Source: Sipunculus nudus (lineage: Eukaryota > Annelida > Sipuncula > Golfingiida > Sipunculidae). From it: a stretch of 64,000 bases of DNA. The notes beneath the pieces are model-generated. The model did no database searches, was not told where the DNA came from, and saw only the letters and a list, made by a program, of their open reading frames with translations. Where the stretch lies: positions 23,049,019-23,113,018 of the forward strand of contig CM049306.1 of assembly GCA_026874595.1 (NCBI GenBank). Reading direction: 5' to 3'. The stretch's first letter is position 1; the number at the start of each line of letters is the position of its first letter. The translations under genes and the position numbers were made by a program. Below, one piece after another: positions 24,301 through 37,400 of this stretch.

Positions 24301-25630
24301 TATAAAGGTCAGGAATACAGTCAGTGGCAGCCATCATAAACTTTGCACAAGGTGATGCTGTGTGAGGCTTCAGGCTTTGTGGCTTTCTTGTAAGAATGTT
24401 ACTATTGAATCACAATGTTGAACTTAGTGAACATTTATTTTTAGGAATTAAGTGAACTTTTGGAAGAAGAGAAGCTAACAGGCGTTCCATTGTTAATCTA
24501 TGCCAACAAGCAGGATATGTTTAATGCTGCAGCAGCAAGTGAAATCGCTGAAGGTCTGGCCCTCCATGCTATCCGTGACAGAGTTTGGCAAATCCAGAGT
24601 TGTTCTGCCCTTACTGGCGAGGGGTTAAAGGTAACTTTAACTGAACATGCGATCTCACTTTATAATTATCTTTGTATGATTATAGTCTGTACACTAACAG
24701 ATCAAGACCAATTTAAAATATTTTATTCACTAGCATATTACCTGTTCCTATGTTTAGACAGGTCTGTAGGACTTTAGCTAGGCTCATGCAGGAAAGTTTT
24801 CCGGAGTTCTCTGTGGAGCAAAGTTGACATGGTGGTTCATTGAAGAAGTAATACCAAATTCCTCAAGATTTATGAGAAAATATTGACCCCCAACCCCCTT
24901 TGGACACACTTGATATCATTCCTGAAAATTCAGGACCAAATACAGGCATTTCTGAAGTGTGTTCCAAGATCAGTTGTGTCACTGATGTGACAGTGGGCAA
25001 GTGCAACTGCTATTTATGATATAAATTATATATAAAAAGAAACACTTTTATTTACATTGGTCACAACTGAATGCATTAACACATTAAAAACTGACATAGA
25101 ACTTGGTAACTTCTTCAATGATTATATTTCATACTCTTGTCCCAGTGTGACCATTTTAAAGCACTTTAGGTTCTCATAGGCAGGGTTTCTGCAGCCCAAA
25201 CATGTGGTAGGTAAACTGACCTTTCATACCTACTCCTGGCAGTGGTTAAAAATCCTCAGGTTCTGAGAAATCCCAGCCTGGAAGTTTTGCACTGCTTTGA
25301 TATGATAGAATCAGCCAGATATATGTATTTACATTGTCTCTTTCCCTCTGGTAGATGTTTAAAATTTCTTTAAGGAACAAAAAACAGATTTCCCTCAAGA
25401 ATATTTATGAAATGGCACAATCATTGTCCTCATAACCAGATTTTAATCAGTTTCATTGAAAATATTAGTCAGTTACAAGTCTTCAACCTAGATTTAAAAG
25501 CACCAAAACTTTGACTTTATATAATGACACTTGTTTATAACATGCATGTTAAACATAGCTGATTTTGTTTGTATATTTGTTTCAGGAGGGCATGGATTGG
25601 GTTATGAAAAACATGAAGTCAAAGAAGTAG
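18389..25630 (+). CDS. ARL3: ADP-ribosylation factor-like GTPase 3
   Basis: ARL3 is a small ARF-family GTPase of the primary cilium; in its GTP form (loaded by ARL13B, turned off by RP2) it releases lipidated cargo from PDE6D and UNC119. Coding exons are 18389-18391, 19646-19789, 23411-23527, 23792-23842, 24445-24630 and 25586-25630, all GT-AG. They encode 181 residues, against 182 in human. Visible motifs are P-loop GLDNAGKT (24-31), effector-region [18 protein letters not shown] (66-71, catalytic Q71), NKQD (126-129) and SAL (159-161), all at the human positions. [11 protein letters not shown] and [17 protein letters not shown] identify ARL3 rather than ARL2 or ARFs. The first coding exon holds only the ATG. 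Stop TAG at 25628. Confidence 0.97.
19190..19493. mobile_element. PIF/Harbinger-like MITE in ARL3 intron 1
   Basis: 304-bp element with terminal inverted repeats beginning GGCC, then an A-rich run, then TATGGTTCTCAGGCAC. The repeats are flanked by the 3-bp direct repeat TAA (19187-19189 and 19494-19496). A TWA target duplication and GG-starting repeats suggest the PIF/Harbinger superfamily. The interior is AT-rich without coding. A second copy with the same ends lies at 61351-61688. Confidence 0.7.
20973..22430 (+). mobile_element. Helitron-like non-autonomous element (copy A)
   Basis: Begins TC after A inside the hairpin GTATCCCCAGAC-AAA-GTCGGGGGATAC, followed at once by a CCG trinucleotide run (about 21015-21038). 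It ends with hairpin GGCACC-TGC-GGTGCC, spacer AAGAAATGT and CTAG at 22427-22430, followed by T. Before the tail hairpin it repeats GTCTGGGGATAC, the complement of its head. The body has one GGTGGCGCCACC (about 21302), then five modules of about 145 bp each carrying AGGTCA clusters, then a G homopolymer (about 22367-22378). No transposase coding. It is inserted in the hAT element, so it is younger than that. Confidence 0.65.
21636..22233 (+). repeat. Tandem ~145-bp modules with AGGTCA clusters
   Basis: Five successive modules carry the core AGGTCA-A-AGGTCA (DR1) followed directly by AGGTCA or a one-base variant. The cores start at 21636, 21780, 21926, 22069 and 22215 (spacing 144, 146, 143, 146). 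Alternate modules resemble each other more, so the true unit is a dimer of about 290 bp. AGGTCA is the nuclear-receptor half-site and TCAAGGTCA is the extended monomer form; binding here is untested. Confidence 0.75.
22657..22806 (+). pseudogene. hAT transposase C-terminal remnant
   Basis: Open frame of about 49 codons ending in a stop at 22804-22806. It contains the hAT dimerisation signature: [15 protein letters not shown] followed by a K-x-x-x-NRL motif. In intact hAT transposases this motif is the most conserved part of the C-terminal dimerisation domain. No upstream transposase (BED finger or catalytic core) is recognisable within the element, so this is a decayed fragment. It shares the plus orientation with ARL3 and lies within its second intron. 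Confidence 0.85.
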
Positions 25631-27603
25631 TAAGAAAATGAAACAAAGAAACAACCGAACCAAAGGACTTATATAATCTCATCACACTCATGTGTACCAG
25701 CCGGTGTTCGTATGTCATGTTTCACCGAACAAAACAATATGTCCAAATGTCATGTTTCACCAAGCAGACTGATACGTCTGTAGTACTTGCCACTCAGTCC
25801 TGTCACAGTCCTGTGTAACTTGTACTATTGTCAGCAGGAAATGTCAACAGTTTATTATGGTCACCAAATTTGGTATGACATAGTTGGGTACAACATTATT
25901 ATCATATTTATTGTTCTTTGAATTGAACTAATCCTAGTAGTTAATAGTTTTGGTATTAACTGGGTAATGATATTTATAACTATCCTTAGGACTCCTTTAA
26001 TTTCTTTTGTTTAAAAGTGTACCTGTAATAGATGTTACTGGTCTTCCTTTTTCCCATAATCATTCTAACAGTGCAGGGTTGGTTCCATCTTCAATTCTCT
26101 CATTTATTTCAAAACCTCTTTATCATATTGCTTTTTCATACCTGGAAGTGTTATTCAGACCATTCAGTTTGTTTTAGTCTCTTATTTAGAGCTGTAGTGA
26201 TATGTTATCTCTAAATACAATACATATCTTGGTCAGATTCCAGTTCAGTGCTCTGCCTTTTCATGTAAACGTAACTGTATTCCATGTCATTAAATTGATT
26301 TCCATTTCTTGAATAAATTTGATATCCATACAATTAGCCATACTGTTCAACTTGTTTCTGACCAGTGATTGTTCATTATTATGCCTCATCTGGCACTGAG
26401 AGACTATTAATACATGTTGGTAAATTGCTTTCCATCAGATGATAAGGTATGGTCATTTTACTGATACATGGACATCTGTCCATCTGTGTTGATGTAATAT
26501 CTGTGTATTGTTATTTACTTGGGCTTCATTGCAGCCCTCCTTCTGTTTCATCCCCTGATCTATCTTTTAATTTATAATGTCCTTCCCATGTACTTTCTTT
26601 ATAACACCATTAGGAAAAGTACCATTAATTTTCTTCATGTACTGTACTCTAACCAGATAGACAAGTGTTTGACATTCACAAAAGGTTACATGTTATAATA
26701 GGGAATGGGTGCAGCAGCTGTTCACACTGTGTCCAGTTAACTTGCAATATATTCACATATTTTGTCATAAAAAATAAGAAAGAAGTACATGCATTAAATC
26801 AGTCAGAAACCTGGGCATTAGAATAAAATTTCAGTTCTTGTGATAGCTCGGTGTACAATATAGACATAAGCAGTTTAACCTCCCAGTTTGAATGCATGAG
26901 ATTTTTTTCTGTGAACAACAGATGACCATATTGGAGAGGTTACTAATTCTAGGTCTCCTTTATAAGGAACTACCCAAAAAAAATCTGAGACATGCCTGTA
27001 GGGGAGAGGTACCTATAAGGAGAAGTTTCACTGTATTTGTCTTAATTGTGGGGGTGGTGAATTGTGGTGTACAATATAGACATAAGCAGTTTAACCTCCC
27101 AGTTTGAATGCATGAGATTTTTTTCTGTGAACAACAGATGACCATATTGGAGAGGTTACTAATTCTAGGTCTCCTTTATAAGGAACTACCAAAAAAAATC
27201 TGAGACATGCCTGTAGGGGAGAGGTACCTATAAGGAGAAGTTTCACTGTATTTGTCTTAATTGTGGTGGTGGTGAATTGCCACTCCCCTTTTAATGATTA
27301 TTGTCAGTCAGCTCATATTGAATGTCAGGTAAAAAGGCCTTGCTATTTCTGATGTTTGGTGTATTTATATATATGTTGAGGAGTGTGATAATACATGTTG
27401 AACTTAAGATCTTCACAAATGATCTATGAGGGTCTCCACCAGATATCTCTCAAAACACTGATGATGGAACAAGTGTAAGACAGAGACCTCTGGTGGTGAT
27501 CATGGGTACTAGTGTTACCACCCTATACAGTGTTCAGGTGTAATAATAATAATACATGTATATACATTTTTTCAAAATGTAAATTGTGTTATTTTGAAAT
27601 AAA
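25631..27603 (+). other. ARL3 3' UTR and polyadenylation candidates
   Basis: No further coding. Plus-strand AATAAA occurs at 26312-26317 and 27598-27603, giving candidate UTRs of about 0.7 or 2 kb. The tandem duplication at 26851-27282 lies between them. Which signal is used cannot be decided from sequence. Confidence 0.45.
26851..27282 (+). repeat. 216-bp tandem duplication
   Basis: Two head-to-tail copies, 26851-27066 and 27067-27282, nearly identical. I see one A-homopolymer length difference, a G/T change in the terminal G-rich part and divergence only at the last few bases. The near identity indicates a recent duplication in the ARL3 3' UTR or just downstream. Confidence 0.9.
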
Positions 27604-30600
27604 TTTCCTTATTATTTGGTACAGAAATCAGTAAATGATAAAAAGCTAAATGCTCTCATAGAATGTTTTTAAATTTAGCCATATCCCATTTCCAGTCTTA
27701 CAAGATCAAAGCCCATTTACTGCATTTAAAGTTAAAGCAAAGAGAGTTCACCAATTTGTGCCCCAAAGCAGAAATTTATATACTTATACTGCCTGTTAAT
27801 ACCATGTGATAAAAACTTGCCCAAGAAAGGTTCACACAGAATAAAAAACAATATTAATGTCCAAGGATTCAAAATTGAAGACCATTGCGTAATTTTCGAA
27901 ATGATCAAAAGTCCATAAAACTGCTTAAATTTGTTATGTTTGTGTCAGTTAAAGTTTTATTGTCCATATTATGGTCAACTATTGCTAAATAAGGATAATT
28001 CAAATATATGAATATGTGAGGTGTAGGGTTAAAATAAAAAGTCATTTGGTTGTTGTTTGTTAAGCCATGTTGTCCATTTCATATGGATAATCTCCCTGTG
28101 ATTGAAGCCTTGAAAATGAAAAATAACAACCCAGTAAGAAGATAGCCTGATTGATCAGGAATTAAGGGATTTCTCACTTTCAAAATTTTTGTGCAGTGCT
28201 CCATAGCCATCCTATTATTCTGATGGTTCTATAAATTTGATGAAAGGGTCCTTACATCTATATTAAAAATTTCAGTGAAATCCAGCAGGATGTTGAATAA
28301 CTTGCCCTGAAACTCCCAGAACAAAACAATGTTAAATGTATGGCAGTCACAGGATATACTGAGGGATTAATAAGCCTTGCTAGTTTGATTCTCATAAAAT
28401 GGTGATAAACGGGTGTGTCATGTTATTTCATTTACATATATACACATAATTAACTAGAATGTTATCAGAATGGACTCTTGTAGGTATTTTTTTTTGTTAA
28501 TAACACTGTTATTTAGGGTCGTACCTTCATTGTTCCTCAATATAAATGGGACCAACAGGCTTAACATTTGATTATTTTTACCTAGTACTCGCCAGGGACC
28601 AGATTTGTACATCCAAAGATCAGAATATGAACATTTTGACTTTTTTGTAACATATCACCTATGCACAGATAACATAGATATTTATTGTGATACTACTTAT
28701 CAAGTGAACAGAATTTTTTTTGTATTGAGGAGGAAGTGCAATTACTACAAGTCAGTGTAGTAGTCTCTCATTTAAATACCGTCCGTATTTGTCTCCCACC
28801 TACAGTGCTTTTTGTTTACATCGTACAGTTAATAAACGTAACATGTGGTGACCAAATGTGTGTAAGAAATGAAGATTTAGCATATGTACCAACAAGTGAT
28901 ACCAACACGATTCTCTCATTCACAAGTATCAGTTTGTATATTTCACAGAAATGTGTACAAGCTTACATGTTGAATGCAATAAATGGTCTCCCAAATTCTG
29001 TGTTATGAATTATTTAATATTGTTGGATGGATCTTATGTTGTCACCCTATCAGGGTGTACAAGATAATGTGAGTATTTCAATAACATTTTGTACAAGAAA
29101 TTATAACTTAATTACAATTTCACATGAAGGCTTACAAAATTACTGGACATTTTTGGCATTTTCCAGGACAAAATATTAGCATTATTAGAATTGATCATTG
29201 TAGATTGTAACTTTTCTTTTACAACTTTGCCAAAGAGACAAGTGAGTTATAGATGACACTAACAGGTTCAAAAGGTTTGGTTCAGTTTATAAATATGCAT
29301 GATTGAAATTTTTGAGGATCAACAATGTTGGTAGATCAATTCAACAACATACAAAGAGTTCTGGTTCACTGGATGTGACCTGATTTGTATGTTCAGTTCT
29401 GATCTAAAAGTTATCCAGAAGTCTTTCACTAAATTTACGGACATAAGCTCAAAAACCCTTTTTTTCCCAGGACTTTCAGGGAAAACGAGGACGTATATAA
29501 ACCCTGCGAATATTTAATTAAAAATTTAATTACTTTGATATATTGGGTAAACAAACGTACACAAAATAGAACTGTACACCTGCTTCACTTCACAGTGTGA
29601 AAGAGACCCAGCAGATGTGCAATAAATAAATTAAAAGGATCTGAAAACATCTGCGCACTGTCATGGATAACATTTAATCAAAAATCAGCAACTATCATCA
29701 CCTTAAATCCCCTTAAATCAAGAGGCTTTTGTAATTAAAATAATTTTTCATGATGCATTGAACAACACCTCACAAATAAATGCATTATCACATCTTATGA
29801 AGAGAATGAAACCCCTGAAAAGAAGCAGTAAAAAATGTTGCCAAATCACCCAAATTTATCTCCCAGGATGATTTCTGCAGGGATCTGTTCCAAAACATGT
29901 ACACGTTCACACTTGACCTATGTTTCACATTTTATTGAAATGCATGAAAAAGTTCATCAGTTATCTTGTGGACACACACACATTCACACAATGGAAAACA
30001 GTAGGCCTGCTATTATTTTCATCAGGGTTAATAAATAACAAGACGAGAAGATTTTACATTGAGGGTGTATTTTGTTCACAAGTGCACACTAGTACATCAG
30101 ATCTTCATATGAGGATGGTCTTTATATCATGGTCTACATTTTTTACAATCCCTGTCCAGCACGGGGCATTGTGGTTCATTTAACTGTAAAAAACAGTATT
30201 ACGTATGACTAAATACTACTAATAAATACTGGAAAGTGTGTATATACAAATGTAACATGATATTTGGTCATATATACAAAACGGAGAGACAAAGCACTAT
30301 ATGTGATATAATAGTGTACATCCTTTAGTTGTACATGTCGTTCTTTATCATGAGGTATCTCTTTGGTAAATATTTCCAAAAACAAAGACCAGCTGAAAAT
30401 GTAAAATGTTAAATTCCATCTAACAGAATTAACAATTGTGCATATATGCCAATAGCGATCACGATTATTTTCTCAGCATTGAAAATAAATTAGTTTTAAT
30501 CTAAATTTTATTACCTCTTTTTTTTTTCCTTTTTGTATTAGCTGACAAAAAAATATATGCCTAAAATTGATTGATATATATGTCGCTGTTCTGCTATATA

Positions 30601-31496
30601 TTATAAGTAAATGAATATTTTTAACTATACAGTGAATTATGACTATGGCACGTGTGCCTTTTTAAGATTCATGGCAAGTATAAATATGTATATCATGTCT
30701 ATGCTATACCAGTAAATATAGCCATGTATGTAGCCCTTTCTGACAGGAATGCTCTGCAACATGCTGACTGCACAACCCATGTCAAAATACTGTCATGAAG
30801 TAATGGTTTAAATATGTGTGATATTATATTAATGTAGCACCAAGTGATACTCTTTAAAGTTAACCTAATGCAGGTCTATTATGAATGTGTCAAGGTTTTC
30901 AATGTCAAGTTTTCTTGAACTTCCTTGTATTTAAAGACTATGGAACCACATACAATATAAAACAACAGTCACAGATACACTAACAACCACACACACATAC
31001 ACACACTCAAGATGAAATCCTATGAGATACTTAAGTAAAGACAGCATCACAGTGAGGGGACCCAGGATGAGGTTTTATAAAATGATCATGATTTAGTTTC
31101 TTCAGTATAACCATATATACATTAAATTTGTTGTCTCAATTATCACAGTAACCACTGTCACAGCATACCTGGTACAGTGATAATGGGGTAACTTGATAAA
31201 TATGGTTATTGCTTTTCAGTTCTTTCAGTGTAATGTGGTGTAAATAATGATAAATACATTTGTGAACCATCCAGTTATTTGAGGTATGGATAACTCTCTT
31301 AGTTTGTGGTTCACTGAATGAAGACAAGATGGCACTGAAATGCAGAGGTGATGTTACTATATATTAAAATGAAGTACCTTATCATGACTAAAAGTTATGA
31401 AATATCATATGATCATCTTGTAAAAACACATCCCAGGATTTCTGTAGAAAGGCTTTGTAGAGAACTATAGGAAAAATGGTTATAGGTTGTCAGTAT
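27604..31496. other. Convergent intergenic region ARL3 / IDH3B
   Basis: No gene recognised on either strand. It should contain the IDH3B 3' UTR (minus strand) at its right side; a TTTATT (AATAAA on minus) occurs near 30506 but is not specific. AT-rich throughout, with no repeat ends I could define. Confidence 0.4.
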
Positions 31497-34400
31497 TTAA
31501 TTCTGCAGGGCCTTTATCACAGCGAAAGTAAAGTCACTGGTTGTTGCGTAGCCTCCCATATCAGCTGTGCGAATCTGCAAGAAATGAAAAACATTTCACA
31601 TTGGTCTGCATTGATCAATTTGATGTGAGGATACATAATTCACTTGAGCATAATTTTTTAAACCCAATGAGGACGCATAAGAAAACCTGACTTTACTTAA
31701 TTGCACCTTGTGAGTGATATTATAATAAATATCTTGTGCAAGGAAGAAAAGGAAATATTTGAAATACACAAACATTTAACTTTAATCTCTTTTTAAAACA
31801 CCTATTCAAAAACTGTTTGTCATATCAATATTTCTTTTATGACTATAAATAATTAATCATAAATGTTTTCTCTAGTCTGTCACATAAAATGCAATGAAAT
31901 GTGCTGCTGTGTTTAATTAATCATGAAAGGATAAATCGATTATTACAAGTCAAGTTATAATGATTGCTAAATTAACAGTAAATAGATAGGCTTCTCACCT
32001 TTCCTGACTTTATGACCCTCTGGACAGCATCAACCACCAGCTTGCTGTGATATTCTAAGTGAATATGGCGCAGCATGTTTGCAGCACTAAGCAACATGGC
32101 TGTCGGGTTCGCTACATCTTTACCTGCAGCTTCAGCGAAACTGTGTCTTGCTCCCTGAACAAAAAATAATATGCAAATCATACTGTTAATTTTTTTAATG
32201 TATACATTCTATGAGTTAAATAAAGTCATATTGTAATAAATCATCAATGATAGCTTGATACTTTTTTTAACACAACTCACAGCAATGGTGCTACTCTGGA
32301 TTTTGTTAAATAAAAGTATAAGACCTTTCATGATAAAAATATCAATACTGGCCCCAAATAACAGAAAATTCTATTTAAGCCACAGACTTTTAAGCATATA
32401 TTATTCTTATCACATGCTTCAGAGTTATGTGTGTAATCAGATGGTTTTTGAGTCAAAGTTATAAAGACCAATTAAAGACAAAAAGTTTTTCTCCAAGTCT
32501 AGAGATGTCTCAAGCCTTTACAGAGACATGAGTTCTCGACAAGAAAAGTGGACCCCAGACATCCTGACAGGTACTTTCAGTGTCTTTATGTAAAGTTGTC
32601 TAAACTGCAAACATACATTATGATATCACTTACCGGTTCAAAGACTGCGACATCATGGCTGTAGCTCTCACCAGGTACTACACCAGCGCCACCTACCAGG
32701 CCAGCAGCCAAATTGTCAACAATGTTCCCATAAAGGTTAGGCATGACCATGACATCAAACTGGTGAGGGTTTGACACCAACTGAAACATACAACAATGCT
32801 GTCAGTTAATCTACATAACATAACAAGACATGCATAAACATATATGTAATAGTGGATTATCTAAAAAAAATCACATTTATAAAACTGATTCAGCAGAAAA
32901 CCTCACAAATTTGAATAACCCATTACATATTTGACCGACTGCTTTGAGAAAGATATTAGTTTTAGAAGGTATGTGATAAATATTTGACAAGTACATCAGG
33001 AAGAAATGTTTTTTTTTTTACTGAACTGGATTTAACATGGTAAATCTCTCTAATTTCAAAATTATTAAAAATTACAGAAGTACAAGTAAAACTAATTCCT
33101 TAGAGCAAAATGATAAATTAATGTATAGAATCCGAGCCATTCAAAATGTGCTACATTCTTGTTTGTGTGAACCTGTACAAGAAACCCCCAAATTAAAGTA
33201 CATTCTGTGATGGCTAGTGCTCTACCTGCATGCAACAGTTGTCAATGATCATGTTCTCAAATTCAATTTTTGGGTACAGCTTGGACACTTCCCTGCAACA
33301 CTCGAGAAACAGACCATCACCAAGTTTCCTGGAAAAACATTCAAATAATAAGGTCAAGATTGTTTTATAACAGTCTTAACAAAAGTATCTGACCATGAAT
33401 GATAGAATAACATTTTATTATAAACAGGTTCTTGCAAATTAACTCAGAGAAAATTCATTTTACAAAATGTTTTCTCAATCTGAAGGTAGAAGAAAAAGAA
33501 ATTCTTTCAAGTAAGCATATTTGTAAAAGGGGATACTGAAATAAGTAACTTGTGGCATGACCCCAATGAATCCTATAGCATTAGTCAGAGGATTCCTACA
33601 GCATGAGCCAGAGGAAGCCTACAGCATTAGCAAGAGGAATCTTACAGCATGAGCCAGAGGAATCCTACAGCATTAGCCAGAGGAACCCTATAGCATGAGC
33701 CAGAGGAATCCTACAGCATGAGCCAGAGGAACCCTATAGCATGAGGCAGATGAATCTTACAGCATGAGCCGGAGGAACCCTATAGCATAAGGCAGATGAA
33801 TCTTACAGCATGAGCCAGAGGAACCCTATAGCATGAGGCAGAGGAATCTTACAGCATCAGCAAGAGGAATCCTACAGCATGAGCCAAAGGAATCCTATAG
33901 CATGAGCAATAGGATTCCTACAGCATTAGCCAGATGAATCCTACAGCATGAGCCAGAGGAATCTTACAGCATGAGCCAGAGGCACAAAAAATAAGGACTA
34001 TAACAGCTCAATGACTATTTATACAAATCTATATCAAATCTACTATAACCTATACCATCATTAAGGAACCATCTATAACATCTCAGATCTATCCTATAGA
34101 TCTATATGTAAGGGAGAGCCTCACACACTTACTGTTGGCATTTTGCTCACACACTTACATGATATTTGCTTTGTGTACTGCTGTCACCTTGTTCCTGCCA
34201 TGTTTGGTAGCATAATCAAAGGCAAACTTAGCTATTCTCATTGACTTCTCTTTGGTTATGATCTTTAAGCACTCTACAACTCCCTTCACACTCTGAAATG
34301 GTACAAATGAATTAAATAAATTCTTAGTAAAAATACACTGTATTAATTACAACATATCTCAGCATACGAGTCATGATTAGAGATTCTGACCTTAAAATAA

Positions 34401-37400
34401 CCCTGATGAGATCTCCATTCAAGTATGGTTTTAAGGTATACGCAGAGTATATATTCATTGTACCACTAAACCTAATTAAATTTCTATAATCAATGTTTAT
34501 GTCTTTGAAGTATATACTGGTTACTCTGATATATCTTAAAATTTAGAAATGATCAGACTTCAAATAAATGAAAACCCAATAATATCAAGCTTATCCAAAG
34601 CTCAGTCTTCAATATTGAACTTACGAGTTTTTCTTTCCAAGATCAATCATTTTTCACAATCTATATTTAAAACTAAAGAGTCTTACAACATGTAATATAT
34701 CCACCAATTAAGGAAAAGACTGTCCTTGTCAAATTGCTGAAGCAATTACCATACATGCACAGAGAATGTCCTGTTTATGAAGATGTTTCTGGGTATGGAA
34801 AGTTCTGAAAATGTCCCTAAAAATGACATACCTCATGTTCCAGGGCACTGTACTCCCCCTCTGTCTGTTCACGGATGATCACAAAGTCAAGGTTGTTGTG
34901 TCTTGTATGGAACCCTGGTAAACTCTGGACACGCACTACATTTGCAAACAGGTCCAGCTGACGCCTACAATATATTTAAGAAAATGTCTATTTTTAAATT
35001 AAGTCCATTAAACAGTATGATTCTGCACAAGTATCACCATCAGTAAAATTAGCCATTTATTGAATACCTACATTTGTTTACTGCTTTGTAACCAACTGGA
35101 AAGTTACCCTGTAGGAAAAGAGACCCTACAGAAACAAATATTTTTAAGTTTAATTTTTAAGATTGAGGGTTAAAAAAAGTCTGATTTATGGAGTAAGACT
35201 TTACTTTTCTTGAAACAGACACAGATCATAAATTTATTTAGATTTTAGTTCAAAGGCAAAAAAAAATCTATTTCTTAATCTAATGACAATGTTGCTAAAT
35301 ATACTGCAGGGAATCACTGAAAGCCACAGACAAGATAACAAGAACACATTTCAATATACCTGATCTTCATATTCATGGTTTCGAGCACACCTCCTTGGAA
35401 GTTTGTAGGAGATGCAATGATGCCCTTGAGCCCAACCTGATTCCTCCTAAAGGATTCAACGACAGTCTCTACGTCAGCACTCATTGGCTGTACCTCACTG
35501 TAATACAAATCAAATAACAGTTTTGCATATAAGTATAAAAATGCACAAATACAAAATATTTTGTCTGAATATTTTTATTTTATAAAAAATCCATTATAAT
35601 TTGATGATTTGGGCATGGTTATAAAAGCATTATTCCACTCTATACTTTGCCAGTACACATCCCCTGGCCACCAAAGTTTCTGTGCAGACAGATTCTAAAA
35701 TCGCTGTCCATGGACTACTGTGGGGTCACATCTCTGCAACCCTTATCGAACCCTGACTGGTTTATTTCTCATAGTTTTTTTTTATATCACTCATGAAGGC
35801 TTTAAAACAAAGGTCATGTTTAACAATTACCTGGCATAAATTTCTTCAAAATCAACAGGTGCCCCAGCATTAGTGAGGACTTCTTTGACACAGGAAGCAA
35901 GCTGTGGTCCTACACCATCTCCAGGGATTAAGGTCACTGTCTGACAACCTTCAGGTTTGGAGACTGGTTCTGTGCTGGCCTGAAAAATTCAATGAAACAT
36001 TCTGTCATCTGTGAATCATAAATGACTAAATGTCTTGTTTAAATCCACTGATAACCTTTTTGTATTTAAAATGCAAGTGTATCTGAAAATTTATTTTTAA
36101 TGAATGTAATTAAGGGAAAAATTAAGCAATTTGCTATACATTTCTACAGCAATTGAGTCAGTATCATAGGAGTCTTATATTTCCAGAGCAGTTTTTATAG
36201 TTTTTTATCTAAAACCAGCATACAAGCTTGTACACCACTCTCCTTCACCGTTTTAACCAATACATCATTGTTAAAGTGATGGATCCTATGGACACTGTAT
36301 TAATAAAAGTATTAATAGATAAAAATCTCCATGACCACATATGTAATGACCACTTGCAAATGCTATCATGACTAAAATAAACTACTAGCCTACAGTATTG
36401 TGTCTTCTACATTACACTCTTGACTTCCAAGTCAAGGTTACACCACTTCCTAAACATAAAAATTTCCAATTTTTTTTTAATTGTAATTTTTAAAACTGTG
36501 CCACCATGTCCAGGATAAAAACATGGGATTCACCCATTGTTTAGAAATCTATTACTAGTAAAATGAAGAATCCCCTGTCTTGTTAATCTTTCTAATTATT
36601 TTCACAACCAGCATGCATGACACCAAACATGCCAGCATCAGTGTTCTCAAAAGTTACATGAAGAGATGTTTATTCTTTCATTGTCCGATACACACAAGCT
36701 TTGACAGTGTGATGATATTGTCGAACACACTTCATTGTTTGAACAACCAACAATATTAACTGAATAAACTTATTCTATTAAAGGCAGCTACATCAAAACA
36801 GAAAAAAATATAACAAAAGCCTCAATATTTTATTGTCTATTCTACTGTCTATTGTTTATTCCAATGTGATGAGGATTTGATGTAGATCAAATTTTGAACA
36901 ATTTACTGTGAAAGAAGAAAATATCTGTGTGCATGTTTTCGTTTCTGGACACCTCACGTGAAAAGTGATTCACAAAATATATCAAAATTGAAATAAAATA
37001 AAAAACAATAGTCAACTTGCAAAAATTTACATGCTCGCAAAACTTACAAAACTAAATAGCACAAAAAACATATAAGACAGTGTATGGTATATTGACAACT
37101 AACAGATGGTGAAAATATTATATCTATCTGGGTGGGGACAGTGTTCAGAGTTACCACTTTGAAAACTCTTAATACTTAGCAATATCTTTTCCAATATTAT
37201 TTTAAATAAAATACATGGCGACCTAGACACTACAATGAAAATGATTCATAGAAATAAATCACAGTCACATGCAAATACAGTTTGATTGTGCTGTTTTGTG
37301 CATGTATTGTTATAGTGATCACTTCTATAGGACACATGCTTTAAGGACATAATATAAGTAGCAAAAGAGCCATGCAAAGTTTGCTGGCTGGAATGTAATG

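Noticed and set aside
33566-33982. Regular short repeats resembling a CRISPR array
   Set aside because: The 23-bp units are directly adjacent without unique spacers and lie in an animal intron; a minisatellite.
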